Assembly (NCBI GenBank): GCA_007118495.1
Contig: SKRM01000026.1
Coordinates: 92,150-156,149, forward strand
DNA: 64,000 bases
From: Bacteroidales bacterium
GTDB taxonomy: Bacteria > Bacteroidota > Bacteroidia > Bacteroidales > UBA7960
Direction of reading: 5' to 3'
Shown here: in pieces, positions 1-9,088 of the stretch
Layout: each line of letters starts with the position of its first letter
Position numbering within the stretch: position 1 is the first letter of the stretch
The notes under the pieces: generated by a model
Told to the model about the DNA's origin: nothing
The model's database searches: none
The model's input: the letters and a program-made list of their open reading frames with translations, nothing else
Made by a program: the position numbers and the translations under genes

Positions 1-1
1 T

Positions 2-124
2 GAACTGGTTGCTGTTAATGACAGATTTGGAGAAAGCGGCAAACCAGCAGAGCTGATGAAAAAGTATGGTCTTGATGCTTCAAATATAGTACAGGCAGTT
101 ATGCGAGTACTGAAGCGCAAATAG
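2..124 (+). CDS. Transketolase C-terminal end (partial)
   Basis: The first bases encode the last 40 residues of a protein whose 5' part lies outside the window. The tail contains VNDRFGESGKPAELM followed by KKYGLD, the usual ending of transketolase C-terminal domains, including the split C-terminal subunit common in Bacteroidota. Transketolase moves two-carbon units between sugar phosphates in the pentose phosphate pathway, in the cytoplasm, using thiamine diphosphate. From this fragment alone a full-length enzyme cannot be told from a split subunit. The stop lies 18 bases before the sigma factor start. Confidence 0.8.
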   Translation, partial: ELVAVNDRFGESGKPAELMKKYGLDASNIVQAVMRVLKRK

Positions 125-142
125 GAGTAATAAAGTTCACAA

Positions 143-688
143 ATGGGCAGTTACACGGATGATGAATTGTTGGCGTTGTTTCGCAATGGGGATAATCCGA
201 ATTATGCCTTTAACCTTATTGTCCGCAAATATCAGGAAACCATCTACTGGCACGTACGCAGGCTGGTTGTCAGCCACGACGATACCGATGATATTGTACA
301 GGATATTTTTATCAAAGTCTGGCAATCACTCCATAAATTCAGGGGTGAATCGGGCCTGTATACCTGGATATACCGGATAGCAACCAATGAAGCGTTGACA
401 TTTCTGAAAAATAAAAAGCGAAAGTTTTTTCTCCCCCTGGTTGACGTCGGAAAGCAACTGGAAGAAACCCTTGAAGCAGATGTTTATTATCAGGGTTCAG
501 AAATGGAAAAACAGATACAAAAGGCCATCCTTTCGTTGCCTGATAAACAAAGGGTGGTATTTAACCTAAGGTATTATGATGAAATGAAGTATGAGGAAAT
601 GGCCAAAATACTAAACACTTCTGAAGGGGCTTTGAAAGCCTCTTATCATCATGCGGTTAAAAAAATCGAAAAATTTGTGGGAGCTTAA
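143..688 (+). CDS. RNA polymerase sigma-70 factor, ECF subfamily
   Basis: A 181-residue protein of normal ECF sigma length. Region 2 spans about residues 22-90, with the DDIVQDIFIKVWQSLHKF core and the DNA-contacting YTWIYRIATNEALTFL segment. Region 4 spans about 125-178 (LPDKQRVVFNLRYYDEMKYE, then a helix-turn-helix ending in ASYHHAVKKIEKF). It would direct RNA polymerase to a small stress regulon. The next two genes encode a membrane protein with a short cytoplasmic front and a periplasmic Spy-like protein, the usual Bacteroidota layout for an envelope-sensing ECF system. AGGAG occurs about 15 bases before the ATG, overlapping the upstream stop. The regulon is unknown. Confidence 0.92.
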   Translation: MGSYTDDELLALFRNGDNPNYAFNLIVRKYQETIYWHVRRLVVSHDDTDDIVQDIFIKVWQSLHKFRGESGLYTWIYRIATNEALTFLKNKKRKFFLPLVDVGKQLEETLEADVYYQGSEMEKQIQKAILSLPDKQRVVFNLRYYDEMKYEEMAKILNTSEGALKASYHHAVKKIEKFVGA

Positions 689-738
689 TTAAACCATATG
701 TATCTTTCGTTATCTAACCATAAAATGCCCATCAAGTT

Positions 739-1269
739 ATGAAATTTAAAGAAACACCAGAGACCATAAAAAAGGAATTGGATGGGCTTGTCAGCCACCT
801 GCCCCATTTCCAAAAGGGTGATGGTTACAATGTTCCTGAAGGGTATTTCGAGTCTTTGCCATCAAGAATCCAGGATAGAATGTCAAGCTCGTCCCACAGT
901 GAATCGGTTGGCTTGTCATCTGTTTTGCTAAAGCGGGTGGTTCCGGTTGTAGCTGCCGTGCTGCTGATTGCCGGGTTGACAATTGGTTTGTTTTTTATGG
1001 AAAGAAACGGGGCCGTCTCTTTTGCTGACATTAGCGATGCTGACATGGAATATGCTTACTTGAATATGCATGGCCATATTGACCATGTATTGGTATATGA
1101 GTTGGTGCTTGAGTCGGGCATGAGTGCAGAAGAAATTTTGTATGAGCTTGAAGTTGGGTTTTTATTTCCAGACTCAGACGAAGCCTATGAAGAAATCATT
1201 GAGATGATTTTTGATAATGCGAGGTATTTTGGCATGGAAAGCCGCAATTTACTATCTTCTCTGGACTAA
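739..1269 (+). CDS. Membrane protein, probable anti-sigma factor
   Basis: A 176-residue protein with a cytoplasmic front of about 70 residues, one transmembrane helix near residues 76-97 (VVPVVAAVLLIAGLTIGLFF) and an acidic C-terminal part of about 80 residues predicted outside. The front has the GYNVPEGYFESLP motif often seen in small proteins encoded just downstream of ECF sigma factors in Bacteroidota. Position and topology suggest that it holds the sigma factor at the membrane. No classical zinc-type anti-sigma motif (HxxxCxxC) is present, so the anti-sigma role is inference. Confidence 0.6.
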   Translation: MKFKETPETIKKELDGLVSHLPHFQKGDGYNVPEGYFESLPSRIQDRMSSSSHSESVGLSSVLLKRVVPVVAAVLLIAGLTIGLFFMERNGAVSFADISDADMEYAYLNMHGHIDHVLVYELVLESGMSAEEILYELEVGFLFPDSDEAYEEIIEMIFDNARYFGMESRNLLSSLD

Positions 1270-1282
1270 ATAAACAAATCTT

Positions 1283-1786
1283 ATGATTGTACATAAAATG
1301 GTATCATTAAGCAAGCTTGTTATATTGGGAATGATTATGTTGCTCCCATCTCTGGCTTTTGCCCAGGCCGGACAAATGGGCCAAAGGCCTCATGACGAAA
1401 GGGTTGAAGCCATTGAGTCAAGGCGGGTGGCCTACATTACCAACAAAATATCGCTCACCAGGCAACAAGCAAGGGCGTTTTGGCCCATATACAATGAATA
1501 CAATGAGAAGGTTGAAGCCCTCGGAGAAGAGATTCGTGAAAAGCGGCAGGGCTTACCCCCTGTTGAATCCCTATCAAAAGCGCAGGCAGCAAATTATGTT
1601 GAAGATGAACTCAAAAGGTTCGAAATGTCGGCACAACTACGTCGTGAATACACCGAAAAAATGCTTGAGGTGATCAGCGTCAATCAGGTAGCTATGCTAT
1701 TTGAGGCCGAAAGAAGCTTTAACAGGATGTTGTTTCGTGAGGCCCAGCGAAGGATGAGGCCTGATGGCAGGGGAGGGCAGAACTGA
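1283..1786 (+). CDS. Periplasmic Spy/CpxP-like protein next to ECF sigma factor
   Basis: A 167-residue secreted protein with a signal peptide ending near AFAQAG (residues 26-30) and a mature region rich in charged helices. The stretch ITNKISLTRQQARAFWPIYN followed by EYNEKVEAL matches the LTxxQAxxFWPxY pattern of Bacteroidota proteins annotated as sensors of ECF sigma factors, distant relatives of the Spy/CpxP periplasmic chaperones. It is probably co-transcribed with the two preceding genes (13-base gap). A second ATG at 1298 is equally possible and still leaves a good signal peptide. It ends 3 bases from the convergent batE. Confidence 0.7.
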   Translation: MIVHKMVSLSKLVILGMIMLLPSLAFAQAGQMGQRPHDERVEAIESRRVAYITNKISLTRQQARAFWPIYNEYNEKVEALGEEIREKRQGLPPVESLSKAQAANYVEDELKRFEMSAQLRREYTEKMLEVISVNQVAMLFEAERSFNRMLFREAQRRMRPDGRGGQN

Positions 1787-1789
1787 TAA

Positions 1790-2578
1790 TCATATTATCT
1801 CAACCGAACTCTTTGGCAGCCAACCCAATCGACCATTTTCAAGTTTTACTTCATACCAATCACCTACCTCGGTCAAGATAAATACCTTTAGTCCCTCATG
1901 CACAGCAAAAAGATCAACGCCTCGTTCACCGGGCGAACTTTTTGCAGTTGTTCTTTGCGCCATGACAATGGCTGATTCTCTGACATGATTCAAATTGTAT
2001 TGGCGATTTGCAGCATACCAGCTAACTAACGACATAAGCAGAAATACCAAAGCCAAAGAGAAGAGTATTTTCCTGAATAATGGCGTCCCTGACAACATCA
2101 TAACTGTCAGGCTAATACATGCCAGGAAAAGGCCGGCTATGATCATTACTGCCCAGGTGTCTGTATGGAACCAGCCAACGAATCTTTCTCTCCAGTTCCA
2201 AATAAACAATACAGGTAAGGGTTCAACCTGGTCAATGGTTTTTTGCCTGACCAATTGCAGGTTGTGTTTCGTGGCATCATCAGAGGGTTTTAACCTGAGG
2301 GCACGCTCGTAATTCAGAATTGATTGTCCGGTTGATCCTGATTTAAAGTAGGCATTCGCCAGATTATAATACAGGTAGGGTGATTCCCAACCCGCATCCC
2401 TGATCTGCTCATATAGCATAATGGCCTGGTGATATGAACCTTCAATATAAGCTTTATTGGCGGCTTCTATAGAGGCAGATGGATCTATTTCCTGCTCTGC
2501 CCTGCACAAAAACGGGGCATGCAACAGTGCTGCCGCCAGTATGGTTAAAATGAAAGTTCGCATACGGATCATGGTCAT
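1790..2578 (-). CDS. batE: BatE: TPR and SH3-like membrane protein
   Basis: A 262-residue protein and the last gene of the Bat operon. It has a signal peptide (residues about 1-27), two or three TPR units (about 34-108, including SPYLYYNLANAYFKSGSTGQ), two membrane helices (about 143-163 and 172-190) and a C-terminal SH3-like domain (about 200-262) with DWYEVKLENGRLGWLPKSS. Bat proteins are periplasmic or inner-membrane factors linked to aerotolerance and envelope integrity in Bacteroides and Leptospira. The exact role of BatE is unknown. The start overlaps the batD stop (ATGA), which implies translational coupling. ATGs at codons 3 and 6 are also possible. Confidence 0.87.
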   Translation of the reverse strand: MTMIRMRTFILTILAAALLHAPFLCRAEQEIDPSASIEAANKAYIEGSYHQAIMLYEQIRDAGWESPYLYYNLANAYFKSGSTGQSILNYERALRLKPSDDATKHNLQLVRQKTIDQVEPLPVLFIWNWRERFVGWFHTDTWAVMIIAGLFLACISLTVMMLSGTPLFRKILFSLALVFLLMSLVSWYAANRQYNLNHVRESAIVMAQRTTAKSSPGERGVDLFAVHEGLKVFILTEVGDWYEVKLENGRLGWLPKSSVEII

Positions 2579-4443
2579 GAACTTTGATTTCGCAACTTTT
2601 TTTCAATATTTACAATGGTTTCCATTGCTTTTTCATAGGTTTCATGCATGGGGCTCATCTGTCCGGCAGGTGAAAACCTTGCAAATTCACACTCCTCAAG
2701 ACCCTCAAGAAACCTTTTAGCCAGCTCAACAGGTATCTGCCGGTTTTCAAAAGCAGCAGTTACGTTGTCTTTGTTAAGTTTAGCCACCGGAATATTCAGG
2801 CGATCTGACACAAAACCCCATAATGCCATGAATACCTCATCATAAAATGCCCCCTTGTCTCCATTTTTCATGAATTTCTCTGCATTTATGAGTCTTTTCC
2901 GGGCAACCTTTCTTGCCTGTCGTGTTTTTAGCAATTGTTGATCTTTCCTCAAATCGGTGTATCTGAACCATATGATTATGAAAACCACGAATACCAAAAC
3001 AGGCAGTAAGGTCAACAGATAAAACCCCGTACTTTTATAGAACAAGCTATTTGCCGGTCTCCATCTGACAGGTTTTGTGTATATAAAGAGGATATCTTCG
3101 GCCAGTGACTGAATATCTGATCTTTGCCAACCTTCGCCTCTACCTGCAATTGCTTCACCTGTAACTTCAAGTTCAAAAGGTCCGGCACTCAGGGTAACAT
3201 ACTCTTCCTGTTCAGGATCAAAATAACTGAACTCTACCCCAGGTATGTCAGCCTGTCCTGGTTGTCGGGGAATTATAAGGTAATCGAATGTTTTTGTACC
3301 TGTTATGCCCCCGGGGCCAGTATTGATCTGGTCAGTAATCTGGGGGTCAAATATATCAAGCAGTGGAGGGAATGTAATTTCTGGTTGATCCATTAGTCGC
3401 AAGTTTCCTCTGCCATCAATACGAATAATTAAGTTGGCCGCATCATTTACAGCCAGGCTTTGCTGGTTTAATTCTCCTGACATGGTAAACCGACCCACCA
3501 GGCCATGAAACTGGGCAGGTCTGCCTTGCACCGGCAGGGGCCTGACATTTAGTACAACAGCATTAGACCTTTCTGCATGCCTCACTGATTGAAAAGCATC
3601 GAAAGGCGTACCACTGAAAAAATCATCAAAGAAACTCCTTCCGCCTGGTCGCTGGGGCGCCCGCATTCTCACTGACATTTCAACTTCAATGGGTTCAATA
3701 CGGATCTCACCGCTGCGTTGCGGAAAAACTGCGACTCTTCTAATTTCGGCCACATTATAAGTTTGCCCGTTCAGGGTTTCGGTTGATACCGAATGTTGAC
3801 CACTGCCACTAATATTTTCATGCCAAAGTGCCTGATACGATGGCAGGGTTTCGATGCTGTAATTGGTAATGGGCAGTCTGGTATAGAGCAGATACCTGAT
3901 AATAACCTGTTCACCCTGAAATGGTGACGTATTGTCAGCTATGGCCCTGATGAAAATGTCATCGCTGTCTGGTGTTCCTGTCTGTGTTGGTTGATCGGCA
4001 GGGCGTGCAGGTGAAGGAGTTGCCCTGGTAGCGGCATCAGCAGTTACCCTGATTTCAGCAGCTTCAGATGTGTATGATTGACCGTTAATCTCTGCCTGAG
4101 CCGGTGGTATTACATAGGTTCCTTCAGTCGGGGCTTCGAGGGTATAGGTGTAAGATACAGAAATGGAGGTGGTTACCTGATTATTGATGATCTGTGTAGA
4201 CGTACTGGATGATTGACTTGGGCCCGAAATGAGCCTGAAAGGGCTGAATAAAGGAGCCTGAAACCCATCGGGACGGGCATTAACTGAGTAACTTATGTTA
4301 AACCTTGCACCTGGTGCCACTTCAGAAGGGGCTGAAACACTAAGCCTGACCTCATCGGCGTAGACATATACGGCTCCGGGCAGCAGCAGGCCTGCCAGGA
4401 TAAAGCTAAGCTTACATATGAAGGGCTTTATATTTACTACCAT
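2575..4443 (-). CDS. batD: BatD family protein
   Basis: A 622-residue protein with a signal peptide (about 1-30), a long periplasmic region of immunoglobulin-like beta domains, one membrane helix near residues 466-490 (TGFYLLTLLPVLVFVVFIII) and a charged helical C-terminal cytoplasmic domain. The opening VRLSVSAPSEVAPGARFNIS, the phrase FIRAIADNTSPFQGEQVIIR and the ending with FARFSPAG are characteristic of Bacteroidota BatD. It lies between batC (7-base overlap) and batE (4-base overlap). BatD is thought to act with the von Willebrand proteins BatA and BatB at the inner membrane. The molecular activity is not established. Confidence 0.9.
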   Translation of the reverse strand: MVVNIKPFICKLSFILAGLLLPGAVYVYADEVRLSVSAPSEVAPGARFNISYSVNARPDGFQAPLFSPFRLISGPSQSSSTSTQIINNQVTTSISVSYTYTLEAPTEGTYVIPPAQAEINGQSYTSEAAEIRVTADAATRATPSPARPADQPTQTGTPDSDDIFIRAIADNTSPFQGEQVIIRYLLYTRLPITNYSIETLPSYQALWHENISGSGQHSVSTETLNGQTYNVAEIRRVAVFPQRSGEIRIEPIEVEMSVRMRAPQRPGGRSFFDDFFSGTPFDAFQSVRHAERSNAVVLNVRPLPVQGRPAQFHGLVGRFTMSGELNQQSLAVNDAANLIIRIDGRGNLRLMDQPEITFPPLLDIFDPQITDQINTGPGGITGTKTFDYLIIPRQPGQADIPGVEFSYFDPEQEEYVTLSAGPFELEVTGEAIAGRGEGWQRSDIQSLAEDILFIYTKPVRWRPANSLFYKSTGFYLLTLLPVLVFVVFIIIWFRYTDLRKDQQLLKTRQARKVARKRLINAEKFMKNGDKGAFYDEVFMALWGFVSDRLNIPVAKLNKDNVTAAFENRQIPVELAKRFLEGLEECEFARFSPAGQMSPMHETYEKAMETIVNIEKKLRNQSS

Positions 4444-5165
4444 TGTCTAAGTGTTCTGACAGTTTGGGTGCTTTTTTCTTGTCTGTTTATATTTTCCTGT
4501 ATGGAGGCCTCCTGTCTGTTTAGTGCATCAAGAATTCGACGGGCATCTTCAGGAGATAATTCATCTGGCTGATGCCGGGGTGTTTGTTCCGATTCAGGTG
4601 TCTTGTCATGTTCACTGTCACCCTGATCGCTATCATCATGGTCGTTCATATCGGGTGAGCCCTCTACATCGCTTTGTTCATCATCACCTTCACCCTGGTC
4701 TGCCTGCGAAGACTGGTCTTGTGGAGGCATTTCTTCCAGAAGCTTTTGGGCATATGCAAGATTATACCGGGTATCTTCATCGTCGGGTGACAACCTCAGA
4801 GCGTGTTTAAAGGCATCAACACTTTCAGTAAACTGCCCGCTGCCCAGAAAGGTATTCCCCAGATTATGCCAGGTATTGGCCAGCGCCTGATCATTTGGAG
4901 CCTGGTGGGTGAGGGTCTCCAAAATGGATGCAGCTTCATCCATTTTCCCTTGCTTATATAATGCGTTGGCAAGATTGAACCATGCCCTGAAATTATTTGT
5001 GTCATGCTCAAGCGATTGCCTGTAGCTTTTTTCGGCTTCAGCAAAGTGTCCTTCATTAAAGTAACTATTCCCCTGCCGCAATAACTGCGTGGCATCGCTT
5101 GCACGCACTAAGTTAAAGGGCAAAAGCAGGAAAATGCATACAAATAAAAAGAACCTCGTTGTCAT
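4437..5165 (-). CDS. batC: BatC: TPR protein
   Basis: A 242-residue protein. The open frame extends to 5246, but the ATG at 5165 gives a clean signal peptide (MTTRFFLFVCIFLLL) and avoids running into batB. Three TPR units cover about residues 29-135 (such as NFRAWFNLANALYKQGKMDE), followed by a highly acidic low-complexity stretch at about 145-205 and a basic glutamine/arginine-rich end. The TPRs suggest protein-protein contacts in the periplasm. Position between batB and batD matches the canonical Bat order. Confidence 0.87.
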   Translation of the reverse strand: MTTRFFLFVCIFLLLPFNLVRASDATQLLRQGNSYFNEGHFAEAEKSYRQSLEHDTNNFRAWFNLANALYKQGKMDEAASILETLTHQAPNDQALANTWHNLGNTFLGSGQFTESVDAFKHALRLSPDDEDTRYNLAYAQKLLEEMPPQDQSSQADQGEGDDEQSDVEGSPDMNDHDDSDQGDSEHDKTPESEQTPRHQPDELSPEDARRILDALNRQEASIQENINRQEKSTQTVRTLRQW

Positions 5166-5184
5166 AAAACACTGTTTTTTTTGA

Positions 5185-6222
5185 TCAACCAAATATGTTG
5201 ATTTTTTGAAACCATTTGTTCTTTCTTTCCATAACAAACAACTCAATCAATAATAAGAGTAATGCCAGAGCTGCTGTAATATGTGCCTTACTTTCATAAT
5301 CAGCAAATATAACTCTTTCAAATTCATGCTGTTCCATATCGCGCATCATTTCAAGAATTTGCTGCAGACCCATATCTGCCCCCGAACCATGTCTGAAAAT
5401 GCCACCGGTTATGGCTGCCATTTCTCTCAGTGTTTGCTCATCATACCTTGTGATCACGGTGTTCCCTTCATGATCTCTCAGGTATCCGATATGTCTGTCA
5501 TTTTCAAACTGAGGAACAGGAGCCCCTTGCCTGCTTCCAACACCCACAGTATGGATCACGATTCCCATATCTCTGGCCCTTCTGGCTGCCTCCAATGGAT
5601 TGTCTTCATGGCTTTCACCGTCGCTGATCAGGATAATTACCCTGCTGTTTCCATTGTTATCAGGAAACGCGCCAATGGCCCGGTCTATGGCCGACTCAAT
5701 TAAAGTCCCCTGTTCGGCAACCGATTGGGTATTGACAGGGGCAAGGAGCATCTTGACGGCCTCATGATCGGTTGTCAGGGGAATTTGCAACTGTGAGGAG
5801 GCGGCAAAAACAACCACCCCGATCCGATCATTATCAAGCATGTCAACAAGACGGTTTACGCCCATTTTAGCCCTTTCAAGACGGTTTGGCCTGACATCTT
5901 CAGCCAACATGCTGCTGCTTACATCTAATGTTACAATGATATCAATCCCCTCTATTTTAGCCTCTTCAATCTGACTGCCAGTTTTTGGTCCCATGGCAGT
6001 CAGGATAATCATCGCCATAGCCAGTATAACCAAACAAAATTTATACCAATGTCTCATGGCAGATGCAAGTGGTGCCATTTGCCTGATAATGTTTTCTTGC
6101 CCCAATGTTTTGACGGCTTTTCTCCGTTTGTACATATGTAACAAGAAAAGCAGGAAAAACAACGGAATCACCAAAAAAAGGCTCACCAGCAAGGGGTATT
6201 CAAAACGAATGATATCTGTCAT
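5185..6222 (-). CDS. batB: BatB: membrane protein with von Willebrand factor A domain
   Basis: A 345-residue protein. The ATG at 6222 is preferred to the GTG at 6231. Two N-terminal membrane helices (about 10-30 and 60-78) precede a von Willebrand A domain with an intact metal-ion adhesion site DVSSS (D100-S104), a second conserved threonine in LTTDHEAVK, and DGESHED. A last hydrophobic helix sits near the C-terminus. The arrangement is that of BatA/BatB proteins, whose VWA domain faces the periplasm. It lies 22 bases after batA. Confidence 0.9.
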   Translation of the reverse strand: MTDIIRFEYPLLVSLFLVIPLFFLLFLLHMYKRRKAVKTLGQENIIRQMAPLASAMRHWYKFCLVILAMAMIILTAMGPKTGSQIEEAKIEGIDIIVTLDVSSSMLAEDVRPNRLERAKMGVNRLVDMLDNDRIGVVVFAASSQLQIPLTTDHEAVKMLLAPVNTQSVAEQGTLIESAIDRAIGAFPDNNGNSRVIILISDGESHEDNPLEAARRARDMGIVIHTVGVGSRQGAPVPQFENDRHIGYLRDHEGNTVITRYDEQTLREMAAITGGIFRHGSGADMGLQQILEMMRDMEQHEFERVIFADYESKAHITAALALLLLLIELFVMERKNKWFQKINIFG

Positions 6223-6244
6223 AATCAACACGGTTTTGAAAATT

Positions 6245-7237
6245 TTATGGCACAGTTCTCAGCCATGTGTAGCGTAAAAAAGATTCAACCCCCAAAAAAA
6301 ATAGTGCCAGCAGCACAAGAATGATATATTCATCCTTTACCCGGGTAAATTCTTGTATGTCAATTATTGATCTTTCCAATTGATCTATCTCTTCATAAAT
6401 TGATTCTAATGTTTGCTTATCTTCAGCCCAAAAGTACCTGCCGCCGGTCATAGCAGCTATTTCTTGCAATAGTTCTTCGTCGACAGGGATCTCCACGTCC
6501 TGGTACTGTACACCAAAAGGCGTCTGGAAAGGGTAGGGGACGGGACCCGATGAGCCCACGCCAATGGTATATACCCTTACGCCATACATGGCTGCAATTT
6601 CTGCTGCCGTGAGCGGATCAATAACACCGGTATTGTTTATGCCGTCGGTTAACAACACAACAACCCTGCTTAAAGCTGTACTCTCACGCAGCCGGTTCAC
6701 AGCGGTAGCCAGGCCATCGCCAATGGCTGTACCATCGGCAACCATGCCTGTTGTTGCCTGGCTGATGAGTTCTTTTACCAAAGCATGATCAGTGGTAAGC
6801 GGAGATAATGTGAAACTTTGGCCGCTAAAAACAGTAACTCCGATCCTGTCATCAGGTCTGCTCGAAACAAAGTCAATGGCCGTTAACTTTGCTGCTTCCA
6901 TGCGGTTAGGCTGAAAGTCTTCAGCAAGCATAGAACCACTGATGTCTAAAGCGATCATGATTTCGACACCTTCAAGGCTGGTTTGGCTGAGTACCGACTT
7001 TGTCTGTGGTCTTGCCATGGTCGTGATAAGCAGAGCCAGAGTCACCATCCTCAAAATAATAGGCAGGTGGATCAGGTGTTGTCGAAAGCTTTTGATTGTG
7101 GCTGAGTAATATTTGGTATGCACAAACCTGATGTCGGCCAACTGCTTTTTATTTTGGTAGATATACCAGACCACCAGGGTTGGTATGAGCAAAAGCCCCC
7201 AAAGAACATAAGGGTATGCAAATATGATATCACCCAT
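6245..7237 (-). CDS. batA: BatA: membrane protein with von Willebrand factor A domain
   Basis: A 330-residue paralogue of the next gene. Two N-terminal helices (about 8-27 and 56-75) are followed by a VWA domain with the metal-binding DISGS motif (D98-S102), LTTDHALVK, and LLTDGINNTG, and by a C-terminal helix (EYIILVLLALFFLGVESFL). In Bacteroidota BatA is the first of the two VWA proteins and heads the Bat gene set. It overlaps the upstream gene by 8 bases, so the two are probably translationally coupled. Confidence 0.9.
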   Translation of the reverse strand: MGDIIFAYPYVLWGLLLIPTLVVWYIYQNKKQLADIRFVHTKYYSATIKSFRQHLIHLPIILRMVTLALLITTMARPQTKSVLSQTSLEGVEIMIALDISGSMLAEDFQPNRMEAAKLTAIDFVSSRPDDRIGVTVFSGQSFTLSPLTTDHALVKELISQATTGMVADGTAIGDGLATAVNRLRESTALSRVVVLLTDGINNTGVIDPLTAAEIAAMYGVRVYTIGVGSSGPVPYPFQTPFGVQYQDVEIPVDEELLQEIAAMTGGRYFWAEDKQTLESIYEEIDQLERSIIDIQEFTRVKDEYIILVLLALFFLGVESFLRYTWLRTVP

Positions 7238-8177
7238 TTGTTTCTTGTTTATCTCCGTTTACCGGCATGGTTAACTGTATAAGCTTAAGCGCCTGTTCGA
7301 TGGCGTTCTCATGGCTCTCTTCACCGGGTCTGTATTTGGCAAATTTGACCAGGTCGGCTAATTGTAGTGTATCTTTCAGGATATGTAAGGCCTCCCGGTC
7401 AGGGTTCAGTTCGCTGAAAGCTTCCAGAATCTCGGCAGTAGTCATTTCCATGGCTTGTAATTGAAAACGTCTGCTGATGTAAATTCTGATGATATTTGTA
7501 AGCTCACTGTGGTGCTGTTTGACACCAGTTTTTTGCCAAAGCTTTTTTCGTCTGAGGGTTTCAAGACCCGAAATGGCTGCAATATGCGCAGGAACTCCCG
7601 GATCGTAGGCGAGTTTCTCAACAGCTCTTTCAGGTTTTTGTTTTTTGCTTCGCCTCCAGAACCAATAAACAATGCCTGCAAGCAACAAGGTTGCTATAAT
7701 GTAGGGCAGAAATTGTCTGAGCCCTGCTGGAATATGCCATATGGGTTTAATGTCACGGTAGCCCTCTTCCATGTTTACATCTACACCACCAACCTGTAAA
7801 AGCAGGGCGCGGGTTTCAAGTTGTAATGTGTCTTTATTGGAAATGTATAAAAAATCAAGGGGGGGGATTGGAAAAAAACCATCTTTCCAGGCGGTTACCA
7901 TCCATTTTTTTGTCACTAAAGTTGAGAATTCATCTTTTTTTACCGAATCGGCAACATGGTGTCTAATGATTTCTATATCTGCCGTAAGGGTGTCATGGAG
8001 CTCAGGCCAGATAAGTTTACCCGATACCGGAACCTCAGCCACTATGAAAAATTCAGTTTGCTGCCCTATGATAATTTGATCGGTTTTGAGTTCAGCCCGC
8101 ACAGTCTGACCTTGCACACCAAAGGGATGTACTAGCAAAAAACCGGTCAGCAGCAATAAGATTGACTTGGGCATCAT
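7230..8177 (-). CDS. Bat-operon membrane protein of unknown function (DUF4381-like position)
   Basis: A 315-residue protein with a signal peptide (about 1-23), a beta-rich periplasmic domain (about 25-150) resembling the first domain of BatD, one membrane helix (about 153-172) and a cytoplasmic helical tail. The tail contains HSELTNIIRIYISRRFQLQA and a short helical bundle like the DUF4381 proteins found between DUF58 and VWA genes in Proteobacterial moxR clusters. It probably links the DUF58/MoxR pair to BatA. No enzymatic motif is visible. Confidence 0.75.
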   Translation of the reverse strand: MMPKSILLLLTGFLLVHPFGVQGQTVRAELKTDQIIIGQQTEFFIVAEVPVSGKLIWPELHDTLTADIEIIRHHVADSVKKDEFSTLVTKKWMVTAWKDGFFPIPPLDFLYISNKDTLQLETRALLLQVGGVDVNMEEGYRDIKPIWHIPAGLRQFLPYIIATLLLAGIVYWFWRRSKKQKPERAVEKLAYDPGVPAHIAAISGLETLRRKKLWQKTGVKQHHSELTNIIRIYISRRFQLQAMEMTTAEILEAFSELNPDREALHILKDTLQLADLVKFAKYRPGEESHENAIEQALKLIQLTMPVNGDKQETNG

Positions 8178-8190
8178 AACTAATCTGGTA

Positions 8191-9063
8191 TTAATAGTGG
8201 CTCCTTTTTTGAAAAAACTTCATCAATGGGGGCACGTAATCTTTATCTGATGAAATATAAACTGAGTCAACTCCCGCCCTTGAAAAAGCCCTTTTCAGGA
8301 AAACTTCATGTTCATTTACCTGATATGTAATATACTCTCTGAGCTTTTTGTTTGAAGTATCAAGCAGGTATGTCTGACCAGTTTCCGGGTCGCTGAATCT
8401 GATCAAACCCAAAGCAGGTATTTGCGACTCTCTTGGGTCATTTACTCTCAAACATATGAGATCATGTTTTCTGGCCACTATTGAAAGTGCATCTTCAAAC
8501 CCTTTGCTGTGAAAGTCTGAGATCAAAAATGCAACAGAACGTTTTTTTATGACATTTCGTAAATACTTGAGGGCCACGGACAGGTCAGTGCCTGTATGCT
8601 TGGGTTTGAAGTCAATAAGCTCTCTGATAATTCTGAGAATATGGGTGCTGCCTTTTTTGGGTGGAATAAATTTTTCAATCTGGTCACTGAAAAAAATGAC
8701 TCCAACCTTATCATTATTGGTTATGGCTGAAAAGGCCAGTATGCCGGCTATTTCAGCAATGAGTTGGTCTTTTGGCTTTCCGGCAGCACCAAAAGTTGTT
8801 GACCCGCTCACATCTATGACCAACATAACGGTCATTTCTCTCTCTTCATCAAAAACCTTGACATAGGGGTGGTTAAAACGGGCGGTAACATTCCAGTCAA
8901 TGCTTCTGATATCATCACCCGGGTGATACTCCCTGACTTCGGTAAATGCCATACCCCTTCCTTTAAAGGCACTATGGTAATGCCCGGCGAAAACCTGTCT
9001 CGACAGTCCGCGGGTTTTGATCTCGATCTTTCTAACCTTTTTGATCAGCTCTTTGGCTTCCAT
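8191..9063 (-). CDS. DUF58 domain protein, MoxR partner
   Basis: A 290-residue soluble protein. The family signature is complete: a GHYHSAFKGRGMAFTEVREY segment and HPGDDIRSIDWNVTARF (about residues 27-66), then a VWA-like fold with DVSGSTTFG (D89 region). DUF58 proteins are encoded beside MoxR AAA+ ATPases and are presumed to be their substrates or adaptors. Here it sits between moxR and the bat genes, 25 bases after moxR. Confidence 0.92.
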   Translation of the reverse strand: MEAKELIKKVRKIEIKTRGLSRQVFAGHYHSAFKGRGMAFTEVREYHPGDDIRSIDWNVTARFNHPYVKVFDEEREMTVMLVIDVSGSTTFGAAGKPKDQLIAEIAGILAFSAITNNDKVGVIFFSDQIEKFIPPKKGSTHILRIIRELIDFKPKHTGTDLSVALKYLRNVIKKRSVAFLISDFHSKGFEDALSIVARKHDLICLRVNDPRESQIPALGLIRFSDPETGQTYLLDTSNKKLREYITYQVNEHEVFLKRAFSRAGVDSVYISSDKDYVPPLMKFFQKRSHY

Positions 9064-9088
9064 AATGCTGGCAGTTTATTGCCGTTAA

